DNA of 64,000 bases from assembly GCA_030280995.1 (NCBI GenBank), contig JASXTE010000015.1:20976501-21040500 (forward strand). The letters run 5' to 3'. Both the position numbers and the translations under genes were made by a program. Under the pieces are notes generated by a model. That model was not told the DNA's origin, did no database searches, and saw only the letters and a list, made by a program, of their open reading frames with translations. This document shows, piece by piece, positions 10,761-21,739 of this stretch. Within the stretch, counting starts at the first letter, position 1, and each line of letters begins with the position of its first letter. The stretch is from Hemileia vastatrix. Its lineage: Eukaryota > Basidiomycota > Pucciniomycetes > Pucciniales > Zaghouaniaceae.

Positions 10761-13700
10761 GTAATTTGGTTGATAGTCACTTGGGTATGTTTTCTAATAA
10801 ATCTTCTTCTGCAGGTAATATTATTGAACATGGTGAAAGAACAGTTAAACCTGTTAAAAGACAGCTTCCTGTAACTAGTAGCCCTATTGATGTAATTAGC
10901 AAATTGTCATTTGATGAACCTTTACATTTAACTTCTACATCTTTAATTAATCCTTCTCTTGCAATTAAAAATGATTCTGTTCCCCCTGAAATCTATAACT
11001 TAATTGAAAAAACTTCTGAGGAAATTTTGAAAGATACCCTTGATTTTAATATTGTGAAAGACAAACATGTGAGAGATGTGCTAATCCATGAAAATGATAG
11101 ATTAAATAATTTACACTTGCAATGTAGAGTGAGTTCTTCGGTACAAGATACAGCTTATTTAAAAATCAAAGAGACCTTGAATATTGTTCTTAGTCAACAA
11201 AAACAAATAAGAAGTGACCATAGAGCTATCTCAGATAGAAATATCAGTCTGCATAAGACATTAAGTGAATTGAAACCCCTTATTGAGGAAAATTATTCAT
11301 TCAAAAATGAAATAAAATCCCTACAAAATGAGTTGAAGAAACTAAAAAATGACTTCCATGCACTAAGTACCAAACACTCAGTTTCTGAGGACAGAAATGT
11401 TCTATCTCTTGCAAAAGTGAATGACCAGATGTCTGAAATTCCAAGAATAAGAAACTATGTGTCTGACCTACAGGAAAAATTCTCAACCTTAACCATCAAT
11501 AATGAATTAAATGAGATCTCTGCCAGTAAGCTGCATAAAAATAAAGGGAAAAAACCTGAACAAAGTTCATCCTTTCTTCCTCATATTTCAACCATTCAAC
11601 AAACTGACAATGAGTCTGTAAAATCTTTTGCTACTAGCAAAAAATCTTGTGATGGTCATGCACCAGCTGTTTCTGTAAATAATGAAATTTCTGAACACCT
11701 GGCTAAACTTCAGGAATTATTACTAATGAATAATTCAAACCAAAAAGTGGACCATCCCAGTAGTCAGAAAAATTGGCCTAAGTTAGACCAATATCCTACC
11801 TTTGATGGTGATTCTTCCTCTGATTGGCAACACTTTATCCAAAGAATTGATAATTTAAAGAGATCTTATAAACTACCTGATGAGGAAATTGTTTCTAAGC
11901 TAATTTCTTTATTTTCCAATGTAGCCTTGATGTGGTATGAATCTGTCCTCTTAGATAACAATCATTATACATGGAATGATTGGAAATCCTTGATTGAAAA
12001 TCAGTTTGGTGGTTCAAAATTCAGGTTAACTCAGCAAAGACTGTATGAGAATGCTAGATATGTATCCTCCTCTGTTGAAAAGCCCATTGTTTTTCTGATG
12101 AAAATAACTAAAATCCTTAGAGCAATTGATCCAAAGATGGATTATGATATTTGGAGAGATAAAATTTTGTATAAATTACCAAATTCTCTTAGGGATTTGA
12201 TTGTTGCTAGAACTGAGCATGTAAGGGAAAATTCTTCTTTCATTAATATCTGTAATGAAGTACTACTCAACCATAGATATGAACCAAAGAATTACCTTAG
12301 TAAATCTTATAATGATCAGAATAAACCTTCTATAAAACTCCCAGAAAAATCTGGTAAACCCTCTGCCCCAGTTGCACCTAAAAAATATGCAACAAATACT
12401 TGTTATAAATGTAACAAACCGTGGCAGAAGGGTCATGTTTGTGACAAGAAAATTCATCTTGTTGAACAAAATGAAGACACTGATGAACTTGAACTTGATG
12501 TCAATAATTCTTCCAGTGACTGTGAAAGTAATATCTCCTATGACAATGAATCTGTTAAAGATGTTTTAATGCTGGAACATGATGTCCATTATTTAAATAA
12601 TATATCTGAAGATTGTGTATTGAATTTATCTTCAGTAGAAAATGCTGAGATAATTAAAGATATTACTAACAATTCTATTCCTATATCCCCTTTAAAGGCA
12701 CCTGTTAACATTAATGGTAAAAATATTGATGTAGTTCTTGATTCTGGTGCTGGAGGAAGTGTAGTATCTGAAAAAGCTTTGGCTTCAGTGGATAAGGAAT
12801 ATTTGAGTAAATTATTGCCTATAACTTCTGAAAAATGGAGAGGGTATGGTTCTACCTTATTTCCTATTGGCAAATACAAAACCTCTGTATTCTTCAAATA
12901 CAATGGTGGTTTTGTCAGAGCTATTTGTGAATTTGTTGTCATGAAAAATGATAATTTGAGCAATTGGTTTATTATGGGAAATGATATTTTAACCATGTTT
13001 GGTGTGAAACTGGACCCAGCAAATAATTGCTTTACCTTAGGAATGAATGGGAAAAGAAAATTCAAAATTTCTTCTCCTAAACCTTCTGGGCATTTGTTGA
13101 AATCTTGTAACTCACTGACCCAATGTAAAGGTAGAACAACAACTGAAATGGATAATTTATTACATGAAATAAATACCGCTTCTTTTGGTAATCATTTGAC
13201 TAATGAACAAAAGGATTCTATTGTTGCCTCTATTACCTCTTTCCCTATGGCCTTTGCTCATGGTTCTCATGTCTTGGGAATTGTTCAAGAAGAGATGAAA
13301 ATTACCTTATCCTGTAATTTGAGTGATATTCCTCCTTCCCTTAAGAAAAAACCATATCCTGCTTCTCCATCAAAAAGAAAAGATATTGAAGATAATATTG
13401 AAACATTATTGAAAATGAATATCATTGAGAAAGTGGATGTCACCCCCAAATATTGTGTCATCTCCCCAGTCTTAATTTCTTATGAAAAAGATAAAGCTAG
13501 ATTATGTGGAGATTACAGAGCTTTAAATACTTATACTGTTGATGATATTTATCCTTTACCCAGAATTAATTCAATACATGCTACCTTGCAAGGTGCAAAA
13601 TTTATTAGTTGTCTGGATGGTAATAAAGGTTATCATCAAGTTCCAGTTGAGAAAAATTCACAAAATTTTTTGCTTATTGCTACTCATATGGGAATATATA

Positions 13701-14080
13701 AGTATGTTAGGATGCCATTTGGCCCTAAAAATGCTCCTTCAGTTTTCCAAAAAGTCATGGATAACACTTTCCATCAAGAAATTATTGAAGGTTGGCTCAT
13801 GGTTTATATTGATGATATTATTGTTTTTTCTAAAACTTTTGATGAACATATGATTCACTTAAATAGAGTTTTCCAAAAAATGGATGAAATCAATATGACC
13901 TTATCTTTAAAAAAGTGTAAATTTGGTTTTCAATCTTTGAAAGTCCTTGGCCATGTTGTGTCAGGCTTACAAATTTGTGTAGACCATAATAAAGTTGCTG
14001 CCATTCAAAATGTGAAAGCACCAACTTCTGTAAGAGAAATCCAAAGTTTTTTGGGTATGTGTGGCTATTATAGACAATAA
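10082..14080 (+). CDS. Chromovirus Gag-PR-RT polyprotein, first part
   Basis: 1332 codons open from ATG 10082 to a TAA at 14078-14080. The first 240 residues are low-complexity Ser/Pro-rich and overlap another open frame. Residues about 300-500 are coiled-coil-like. A Ty3 Gag domain follows (DQYPTFDGDSSSDWQHFI to QRLYENARY, about 570-665). Then come a zinc knuckle from C774 (CYKCNKPWQKGHVC), the protease DSGAGG with the catalytic Asp at 887, and RT with YIDD at 1242-1245. It would make the particle proteins and copy the genomic RNA. The TAA falls in the RT/RNase H connection at codon 1333, and the frame continues unchanged after it. The relative at 1-745 has a tyrosine codon there, so the stop looks like a point mutation. 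Confidence 0.9.
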   Translation: MSNNLTEKMDNMQVDEIEIDYDADTVSSSKVGHKKCYANTKISHTAGCGNDRKCKQKPPSPSTTEGSKASSASRRSSKRLQNKKASSATTNQQPLQSYKRVEDRKYDVQSKGRHIVGSGPRTQEPDSGPGPSSIASQSTSISGSTFTATQLNHPKSKYYGSRAMEMGLSNESLPAECATPSSSSAWPIQNTQFPSTSSSLPTKQEKEGPSTIPNPVPGEVSSSAMVSNLVDSHLGMFSNKSSSAGNIIEHGERTVKPVKRQLPVTSSPIDVISKLSFDEPLHLTSTSLINPSLAIKNDSVPPEIYNLIEKTSEEILKDTLDFNIVKDKHVRDVLIHENDRLNNLHLQCRVSSSVQDTAYLKIKETLNIVLSQQKQIRSDHRAISDRNISLHKTLSELKPLIEENYSFKNEIKSLQNELKKLKNDFHALSTKHSVSEDRNVLSLAKVNDQMSEIPRIRNYVSDLQEKFSTLTINNELNEISASKLHKNKGKKPEQSSSFLPHISTIQQTDNESVKSFATSKKSCDGHAPAVSVNNEISEHLAKLQELLLMNNSNQKVDHPSSQKNWPKLDQYPTFDGDSSSDWQHFIQRIDNLKRSYKLPDEEIVSKLISLFSNVALMWYESVLLDNNHYTWNDWKSLIENQFGGSKFRLTQQRLYENARYVSSSVEKPIVFLMKITKILRAIDPKMDYDIWRDKILYKLPNSLRDLIVARTEHVRENSSFINICNEVLLNHRYEPKNYLSKSYNDQNKPSIKLPEKSGKPSAPVAPKKYATNTCYKCNKPWQKGHVCDKKIHLVEQNEDTDELELDVNNSSSDCESNISYDNESVKDVLMLEHDVHYLNNISEDCVLNLSSVENAEIIKDITNNSIPISPLKAPVNINGKNIDVVLDSGAGGSVVSEKALASVDKEYLSKLLPITSEKWRGYGSTLFPIGKYKTSVFFKYNGGFVRAICEFVVMKNDNLSNWFIMGNDILTMFGVKLDPANNCFTLGMNGKRKFKISSPKPSGHLLKSCNSLTQCKGRTTTEMDNLLHEINTASFGNHLTNEQKDSIVASITSFPMAFAHGSHVLGIVQEEMKITLSCNLSDIPPSLKKKPYPASPSKRKDIEDNIETLLKMNIIEKVDVTPKYCVISPVLISYEKDKARLCGDYRALNTYTVDDIYPLPRINSIHATLQGAKFISCLDGNKGYHQVPVEKNSQNFLLIATHMGIYKYVRMPFGPKNAPSVFQKVMDNTFHQEIIEGWLMVYIDDIIVFSKTFDEHMIHLNRVFQKMDEINMTLSLKKCKFGFQSLKVLGHVVSGLQICVDHNKVAAIQNVKAPTSVREIQSFLGMCGYYRQ

Positions 14081-16246
14081 ATTAAAAATTATCAGGTCAT
14101 AGCCTTGCCTCTTACAAAACTAACCAGAAAAGATGTTGCTTTTCTCTGGAATGATGACTGTCAAAAAGCTTTTAATACATTGAAAAATTGCTTAATGTCA
14201 GCCCCTATATTGGCTCTCCCAGATTTTAACAAGCCATTTGTACTTTATACAGATGCAAGCTTTATTGGTCTGGGTGCTGCCCTTCACCAAAAGCAAATTA
14301 TTAATGATAAATCCTCAGAGGTTGTAATTTGTTATATTTCAAGAACCTTAAGAAATAGTGAATTGAAATATGGTGCCACTCAATTGGAATGCTTAGCAGT
14401 TGTTTGGGCTCTTGAGAAACTTCATTACTACTTGGATGACCAAAAATTTGAGTTGGTAACTGACTGTAGTGCTGTGAAATCTCTCTTAAACCTCAAAACA
14501 CCTAACAGACATATGTTCAGGTGGCAACTTGCTGTTCAGGAATACAGAGGAAGGATGACTATTATACACAGAGCTGGAAATGTTCACTCTAATGTTGATA
14601 TGCTCTCCAGATTGCCTTTGCCAAATAATGACTCCAATCCTGCTTATGTACCTGAGGATGACACTGTTCATATACATGGTATATTTATAGTTGATATGGA
14701 AGAAGAGTTATTACAGTTAATACTGCATTCATATGATAAAGATTCTGACTTAAATAAATTAGTTACTATTTTGAATGATCCTAAGAATGCTTCAATTCAA
14801 GCATTAATAAAAACTCTTCCTGCAAAATACCAAAATGCCTTAAATAAAGGAAAGTTTTCTATTGAAGATGGTTATATTTATTATAGAAGGAAGCTTACCA
14901 ATGTAATTGTTATTCCTCCTTCAATGAAAGAAACTATCCTCAAACTTTGTCATGATGACATATTAGCTGGTCATTTTGATCTTGAAAAAACATTGATTAG
15001 AATCAAAAACACTGCATGGTGGGCTAATATGTCTGAAGACACAAAATTATATGTTGAATCTTGTGATTCCTGCCAAAAATCTAAAAGGTTAACAGGTAAA
15101 AGAGCAGGGTTGTTACAACATATTGAAGCACCTAGTGCTCCCTGGCAAATCATTAATATGGATTTTGTCACTGGTCTTCCTGTTGCAGGTAAAGACAGCT
15201 TTAACTCTTGTTGGGTAATAGTTGATAGATTCACAAAAATGTGCAAATTTATTCCAACCCACAAAGATGTATCCACCAAGGAATTAGCTTTCTTATGGTG
15301 GTCTTACATGTTTAATATTATTGGTTTTCCAAAAGCCATTATCTCTGATAGGGATCCAAAATTCACTTCTGAGTTTTGGACCTCTTTGATGGATATTTGT
15401 GGCTGTGAGTTAAAATTGTCTACAGCTCACCATCCTCAAACTGATGGTCTAGCTGAAAGAATGATTCAAACTCTGGAAGATATGATTAGAAGGTATTGTG
15501 CCTTTGGTTTAGAATATAAAGACAATGACAGATTTACTCATGATTGGGTCACTCTTTTGCCTGGTCTTGAATTTGCATATAATAGCACTGTTCATTCTGT
15601 CACTGAGAAAAAGCCTTTTGAGCATTGGTTAGGTTATGTCCCAAACACTCCTGCTCAGATTCTCAATAATAAATTACCTAAGTTGGAACTACATCCTGGT
15701 GTAAAATATTTTATGCAAATGCAACAGCTATGCAGAAAACATGCTCAGAGTTGTATTGATAAAGCATTTGAATATGAAAAGAAAAGATGGGATAAATCCC
15801 ATAAAGAATACACATTTAACAAGGGTGATGAAGTGTTGATCTCTACTGTCCATTTCAATTTACAAGGTAACCACAAATTAAAAGATCCTTTTGTAGGACC
15901 ATTTGTTGTTAAAAGAATGGTTGGTGATAATGCAGTAGAAGTTGTATTGTATTCTCCATATGATAGGAAACATCCTGTCTTTCCCATTTCTTTGCTTAAA
16001 CCTTATACTTCCAACAGTGACTTATTTCCAAAAAGAAGAGGAAGACCTAAGAAGAACCCTCAGGAAGTCACAGAAACAGCAGAAATTGATAAAATTCTCA
16101 ATGATAGAATTATCACTTCTGAAAGAGGTACTGAATATTTATTGAGATATAAGAACAAATCATCTGAACATGATGCATGGATACCTGGCAAAGAAATTTC
16201 AAATCTGCCTGCTCTGTTGAAAAAATACAAAAAGAAAAAATCTTAG
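14081..16246 (+). CDS. Chromovirus RNase H-integrase-chromodomain, second part
   Basis: It is in the same frame as the upstream part, directly after the TAA at 14078. RNase H carries LYTDAS with Asp at overall codon 1391. Integrase has an HHCC zinc finger (H1624 and the following His, then CDSCQ) and the catalytic triad D1694, D1756, E1792. The last two are separated by 35 residues (ISDRDPKF, GLAERM). The C-terminus has a GPF-type module (DPFVGPFVVKRM) and a chromodomain (about residues 2000-2050, with TEYLLRYKN and DAWIPGKEI). Chromodomains of this class steer insertion toward modified chromatin. The frame ends at TAG 16244-16246. All catalytic residues checked are present. Confidence 0.9.
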   Translation: MKNYQVIALPLTKLTRKDVAFLWNDDCQKAFNTLKNCLMSAPILALPDFNKPFVLYTDASFIGLGAALHQKQIINDKSSEVVICYISRTLRNSELKYGATQLECLAVVWALEKLHYYLDDQKFELVTDCSAVKSLLNLKTPNRHMFRWQLAVQEYRGRMTIIHRAGNVHSNVDMLSRLPLPNNDSNPAYVPEDDTVHIHGIFIVDMEEELLQLILHSYDKDSDLNKLVTILNDPKNASIQALIKTLPAKYQNALNKGKFSIEDGYIYYRRKLTNVIVIPPSMKETILKLCHDDILAGHFDLEKTLIRIKNTAWWANMSEDTKLYVESCDSCQKSKRLTGKRAGLLQHIEAPSAPWQIINMDFVTGLPVAGKDSFNSCWVIVDRFTKMCKFIPTHKDVSTKELAFLWWSYMFNIIGFPKAIISDRDPKFTSEFWTSLMDICGCELKLSTAHHPQTDGLAERMIQTLEDMIRRYCAFGLEYKDNDRFTHDWVTLLPGLEFAYNSTVHSVTEKKPFEHWLGYVPNTPAQILNNKLPKLELHPGVKYFMQMQQLCRKHAQSCIDKAFEYEKKRWDKSHKEYTFNKGDEVLISTVHFNLQGNHKLKDPFVGPFVVKRMVGDNAVEVVLYSPYDRKHPVFPISLLKPYTSNSDLFPKRRGRPKKNPQEVTETAEIDKILNDRIITSERGTEYLLRYKNKSSEHDAWIPGKEISNLPALLKKYKKKKS

Positions 16247-16270
16247 CATTTTTTTTATTGTTTTTTTTAG

Positions 16271-16280
16271 AGTGAGGGAG
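16271..16280 (+). promoter_or_regulatory. Chromovirus polypurine tract
   Basis: AGTGAGGGAG sits directly against the 3' LTR. It is the expected plus-strand primer position. Confidence 0.75.
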
Positions 16281-16693
16281 TGTCAGCCAGGCTATTCCAG
16301 GAGTCCAGTAAATGATATATAAATTATAAAACCTTAAAGAGTGGGTAAAACTTGTATTTAATGAATATAACTTAATATTTTATTACATAATGAAATTATA
16401 TAAGAATTTTATTATATACAAATGTTACATTAAATTTATTGGTTATATATATTTTTATATACAATTAAATTGAGCATAATATAATATATTCTAAAAATAA
16501 TGGCGCAATTTTATATATTTAATAATTATAAATTTATATTTGATTAATTAAAAAACATATATTATAATTACAAGTGTAAATTTGATTTATAATATATTTA
16601 AATTAATTACTTAAATTTATATATTAACTAATACCTCTCATATGACACTAAACAATTATTAAGGACGCTTCTTTTGACCCTTAATTGTGTTAG

Positions 16694-16729
<36 letters not shown>

Positions 16730-17450
16730 AAATAAATTAATTTGAACTAAATTGAGATTAATTGATTGTTTTGTTGCGTCAAATTATTTTTGTTTCACTT
16801 AAAAAGTTCTCTAATCAGGATGGACCATCTGTTGGGAATTATATTTCTCATAGTTCCTATGTTTGCACTCTTGTTTAGTTATTTACTATTGTCACTTACT
16901 GATTTGGGGATTAATGGCGGGGAAATTGGATTCTTAATTGGGCTTTTAATTAATTGTTTCATGTTTTTCTCTATATTGTTATGTTTCATTTACTCTTTTT
17001 GATATAATTGTTTTATTTCTTTCTAATCATTGTATTTACTGATATAGTAGCGCTTCAGAGGACCCATTGCCTATAAAAGGGCCTTGGATAATCCCCTGTA
17101 GCCTGATCACTTATTATACACTCAACAATTTAAATACAATTTTTATATTACGTTTATATTCTTTTTATTAGTAATAAAAATCTAATTAAAATTTTATATA
17201 ACAAATTAAAGGTTGCTTTAAGTCTGATAGTAATTATTTTGGTTGCCGCGCAGAACTCTTACTTAAAATAATATTAATATTAATAAAACCAAGTTGTTGT
17301 CACCTCCCAGCTCACTTATCGTTGTTTTTCTCTCAATAAATTAAATAATTTTATTAAATTTTATTTTTTTTATTACCCATACCTTTTTCCTCCTTCTCCT
17401 CCTCTCATTCCTCCTTCCATTTTCTCCTTCTTCTAGACGACCGGCCGACA
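16281..17450 (+). repeat. Chromovirus 3' LTR
   Basis: 1170 bp. It differs from the 5' LTR mainly by a longer poly-A run (about 16694-16728) and a few substitutions. It is followed by the TGTGG duplication. Confidence 0.95.
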
Positions 17451-17455
17451 TGTGG

Positions 17456-18038
17456 CTTGATTCGTTCAAATTTATAGTCTTAGTGGACTTCCTATAACTA
17501 AAAGACAAGGCCAGGATTCAACTAGAAACAGGGAAAATTTTGGAAACGAACATTATGGGGTAATTGTGTATAGAGCAGCCAGCCCATCAATTACCCTCAC
17601 ACTTTCCAATATTAAATTAAGAAGGTTCCTCTGTGAACACTTCTTCCAATAAATTTTAAAAATTTTCCAACACTATCTTCACCCATATTTTAAGAATTTT
17701 AAATTTCGAAAATTTCAAAGAAGGTTTTCTTGCATTTCATTAAGTTTCATCACAGTTTCGTTGCCCATATGCAGTGTAACAACAGTAAAGTATTTTGATA
17801 AAAAGAAGATAGTTTATCCTCGTTGCGGAGGTCAATAAAATTTTTATAAACATCATAGCTTATCCTCATTACGGAGGTCAATACAATTTGATAAATGTCA
17901 TAGTTTATCCTCATTGTGGAGGGATCCATAAAATTTCGTTGATATCATAGTTTATCCTCATTGCGGAGGAATCCATATAATTTCATAAATGTCATAGTTT
18001 ATCCTCATTGCGGAGGAATCCATAAAATTTCATAAATG
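17456..18038 (-). repeat. Ty3-1 3' non-coding region with tandem hairpin repeats
   Basis: This resumes Ty3-1 after the chromovirus. One AGTC/GACT hairpin lies at 17468. Then about six tandem units lie at 17805-18062, spaced 38 to 52 bases, reading AGTTTATCCTCATTGCGGAGG or close. The arms are CCTC/GAGG. Read in sense, each unit repeats the coding of the last residues of pol plus a stop. The array thus appears to be a multiplied pol end, and its last copy is the pol end itself. Confidence 0.8.
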
Positions 18039-18725
18039 TCATAGTTTTTCCTCATTGCGGAGGGATCCTTCGGCACTCCTGGTGCCTCTAGGATAGAACC
18101 GCTTCACTTGATCGGCCGCTACCCTCTTCTTCAATACAACTCCATCCAACTCTTCTAACACATATGAACTGCCAGAAACTTGTTCCTTAACTTTATACGG
18201 TCCATTCCACCTATCTGAAAACCTTTTCCCCCATTGACTCTCAAGACTTCTATTAAAAACCAGGACCATATTACCTGGGTTCAAAGGTTTCCTTAATCGA
18301 TGTGCCAACGACTCATCCCAATATCTAACTGATTGATTTCGGATCTTCATCATCCGCGAATGTGCCTTTTCTAAATATTCTTCTTTCTTTTCTAGCTGCA
18401 TCATTCTTGCACACAATAATTCTTCAGTAGTTTTGACCGTGTCCCAGTCAACTCCAAGATATGATTCAGCTTCTAAATCAACCGGTAAAACTGCTTTCTG
18501 TCCAAAAACAAGTTCATAAGGTGAAAATCCGGTCGTCCTTTTGGCAGTGATTCAATCAGCAAATAAAACTAAAGGTAAATAGTGCCTCCAATTTTCGGCA
18601 CTTGTCCCACACATTTTAACTAAAGCATCCTTGATAACTTGATGCCCTCTTTCAACCATGCCTTCAGCTTCAGGATAATATGGGGTTGCTACCCTAACCT
18701 TTGATCCAACTTTCAATATGGCCTC
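18039..18725 (-). pseudogene. Ty3-1 integrase C-terminal part
   Basis: Continuation of the integrase frame after a TAA near 18728. It holds the glutamate-bearing segment of the catalytic core (PYYPEAEGMVERGH) and the C-terminal module (FSDRWNGPYKV), and ends RNEEKL at 18039. A further in-frame TGA lies at about 18551. The open stretch 18039-18416 matches the copy at 63493-63870 almost residue for residue. Confidence 0.8.
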
Positions 18726-20552
18726 TTAAAATGTTGTCCCAAATTCAGGACCTCCATCTACCGTCACCAACTTCATCAACCCATACCTATATACCCAATT
18801 ATTCAACAAAAATTCTGCCACATTTTTGGCAGTTAAATTAAAAAGAGGCGCTGCCTCTACCCAACCAGATAAATCATCTCTGGCCACAATTAAATTTTTA
18901 TACCCTCCCTCTTTTATATGAACAGCATCTAAACTAACTCTCCCAAAGAGCGTATATTCACCGGTCGCGCGTCCAGGTTCTTTTGGCCTTAAATAACTTT
19001 GTCTTTGACATTCTTCGCATGAATGAACCCACTGTTTAACAGCAATCTTCATGCCAGGCCACCAAAATTGATCAGAAATTCTTCTAAACGTTTCTCCAAC
19101 GCCTCTATGCCCGAGATCTTCATGCAGTGATTTCAAAACTAATTCTTGCCCCTTCTGTTGAGTTATAACTACTTGAGGATTTGGATACCTTCTCCTCATT
19201 AAACGTCGACCAGATAGGTAAAAAGTAGATGACTTCTTCTTGATAGCCACCCATTCATTGTCTTCACACTCTTCTGGCCTCTCTAAAGTCAACAAATATT
19301 TGACTAACAAAAAATAAAATCCAGTCTGACCCCAGACTTCATCTTGCAAATCAATTAATATAACATCAATAGGGACTTCTCTATCACCAATATCACCTGC
19401 ACATGAATGAGCCAATAATCGTTGACCTCTAAATAAATCTTTAATCGAGCTATGTTGACATTTTTCTTCTGAACCTTTGGATCCTTCGTAAACCGTATTC
19501 GAAAATACCTCTTTCTCTTTATCCACCCTTTTATTTAAATTCTCTAATTCTCCAACATATACACCATTCCTTAATTTACTACTATCCCACACTACCAATC
19601 CATCTTCCTCTACATACACCACATCTTCTTCTACCTCCTTTCTACCGAATTTATCTACACCTTTTCCAACACCTTTATTAACATAAAAACTATTTTCCAG
19701 TTTATCGTCTTGGTGGAGGTCATCATCACCATAATCTAAACACATTAATCCTGCCAGTTTAGCCTCATGGGGGAGATATGGAAAGTCTTCAGCTCCTTTA
19801 GTGCTGGCTTTGATAATAGGTATATCTTCATCGAACTCTTCTGAGTCTGAATCTTCTTCAGTGGGTGGTCTCCTTGATAAACCATCTGGCATAGTAAAAG
19901 TTTTGCCAGGCTTATGAACTAAATCAAATGAAAAATGTTGAATAAAAGCTACCCATCTTGTCATGGGTGCATTCGGTAAACTTGGGGAATTAATCATCTG
20001 GATTAACGATTTCGCATCCACTTGCAACTCAAAATGTTGCCACCACAAAATATGCTGAAGTTTCTTCAGTATTTTCGCTACACCACATAATTCCAATTTT
20101 GGTTGAGAATATCTTGATTCGACCTCAGTAAATACTACAGATTCATACCTAACTGGCCTGATGTAACCAGCTTTATCCATCTGAGACAAAACCGCCCCAG
20201 CTGCAACCTGACTTGAATCAACTGCTAAATAAATTCTGCCAGCTTCTTTTCCATAATCCAACTTGTGCAGGACTAATTCCTTCCCTACAACCTCCTTCAA
20301 CTTCACAAACGCCTTCTCACACTCTTCATCCCACTCCCAGTCTGCATCCTTTCTCGTTAACCATCTCAATGGAGCTGCCAATGAAGAAAAGTCCTTGATA
20401 AACATTCTAACATATACACAAATGCCTAAAAACCCTCTGACTTCTGTCGTATTCTTGGGTCTTGGCCAGGACTGAATTTTGTTAACTTTCTTCTTGGACA
20501 TAATCCTACCCTCTCTACATACCACATGGCCTAATATTTCTAAGGCTGGCAC
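18726..20552 (-). pseudogene. Ty3-1 RT end, RNase H and integrase
   Basis: A 608-codon open stretch. It starts with the RT palm end/thumb (LGHVVCREGR, TEVRGFLG), then RNase H (RIYLAVDSSQVAAGAVLSQ), and the DALSRR-like box read here as MPDGLSRRP. A variable linker of about 150 residues carries two L-x-x-[ED]-x-K-L repeats (19690-19720 and 19751-19780). Integrase follows, with HHCC (LHEDLGHRG, CEECQ) and two catalytic Asp segments (SLDAVHIKEG, TVDGGPEFG). It ends at a stop within integrase, so it is part of a broken pol. The upstream boundary at 20553 is only where the open frame resumes after two stops. Confidence 0.85.
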
Positions 20553-21739
20553 ACAACATGAAAATTTTGAACCTGAAATAGTTAATCCAGCCTCTTAAAT
20601 TCAAAACAAGATTCTTTCTAATGTAATTACAAACTTAGAAATGAATTTGTGTATCCCGGGATTCTCTTCCAACACCTGGTTATCATAGTCGGTTGTTGGT
20701 CCCTTAATTCCTCCATCATCTATAAAGATTCCAGCATATTGTGTAATTTCGTCTTGAAGGATCCAAGCCATCTGAGCTTGATAAACTGCAACCAAATTTG
20801 TTGCTCTTGAGGTAATCTTGCTAACTGTAAACGTCCTAGTGGCGTATCAAATGTAGTGAGAGGCCTTGAGTCTGGATGTAACTCTCTCTCATCATATCCA
20901 CCCATAATATCTCCCAAACCATAACATACTCTCCCTGCAAACGCTTCAACAAACTCCTCAGCACTAGGCCGTATCCCAGCATCCTTTATTGTAACCCTAT
21001 TTAATTCCCTAAGATCATGAACAACTCTAAGCTTGCCATTCGGTTTCTTGATACAAAATACCGGACTAGAATAACTTGACATTGATTGCTCATACAGTCC
21101 AGTGCGTATCCGTTCTCTGACAACTTCAATATAGGCTTCTTTTAATGCAGCCGGAATAGGAATCGGTTTCTGCTGCCACGGTTCATGACATACCACAGGA
21201 ATCTTGTAAGGCTCCCCATAGGAATGCTTCAACACACCCCTCTCCTCTTCTACAAAATCAATGGCGTTCTCTCGCTTGACCATCACATCCAACAACAACT
21301 TCTTCTCTTTGCCAGACAACCAACCATCAGGTCCAAAATTAACAACACCCAGTCTCTCAAAGGTGATTCTTGACGTCTCAGAAAATTCAGGCGGATTCTT
21401 TACCAAGGGACTTTCATAAGGATCTCTTGATAACCTTGGTCTTCTCAAGGGTGGATTTAATTTGGCAGGTAGCGGTTCATTAATAGGTCGAACTTTATTT
21501 GCTACTTTCTTATATTTGGCTGCGTCCACATCTAAATAAACTTGAGGTAAAACATTTACTTTTGTATCGCCATTAAAAATTTCATCAAATGAATCTTCTT
21601 CATCGCCAGAATCGGAATAAGAAAAATTAGAAAAATATTTTATTTCATTTTTAAATTTTACCCTTTTCTCCTTTCCCTCGTCTAATTTATAAACAGATTT
21701 TCCAACAACTTTGCTTCCCTTATCCAACAGTAAATCACC

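Larger units (their letters stand above)
8227..17450 (+). mobile_element. Young chromovirus (Ty3 with chromodomain), 9224 bp
   Basis: A complete element. LTRs lie at 8227-9389 and 16281-17450, both starting TGTCAGCCAGG and ending GGCCGACA. A perfect five-base duplication TGTGG is found at 8222-8226 and 17451-17455. Domains run gag, zinc knuckle, protease, RT, RNase H, integrase, chromodomain in one frame, broken only by a TAA at 14078. By eye the LTRs differ at about four positions plus poly-A length, so insertion was recent. A polypurine tract (AGTGAGGGAG, 16271-16280) abuts the 3' LTR. No TGG primer site for a tRNA 3' end follows the 5' LTR, so priming is unclear. Confidence 0.95.

Noticed and set aside
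12589..13065. 158-residue minus-strand frame opposite the chromovirus protease
   Set aside because: It is a shadow of the well-supported Gag-Pol frame, with no domain.
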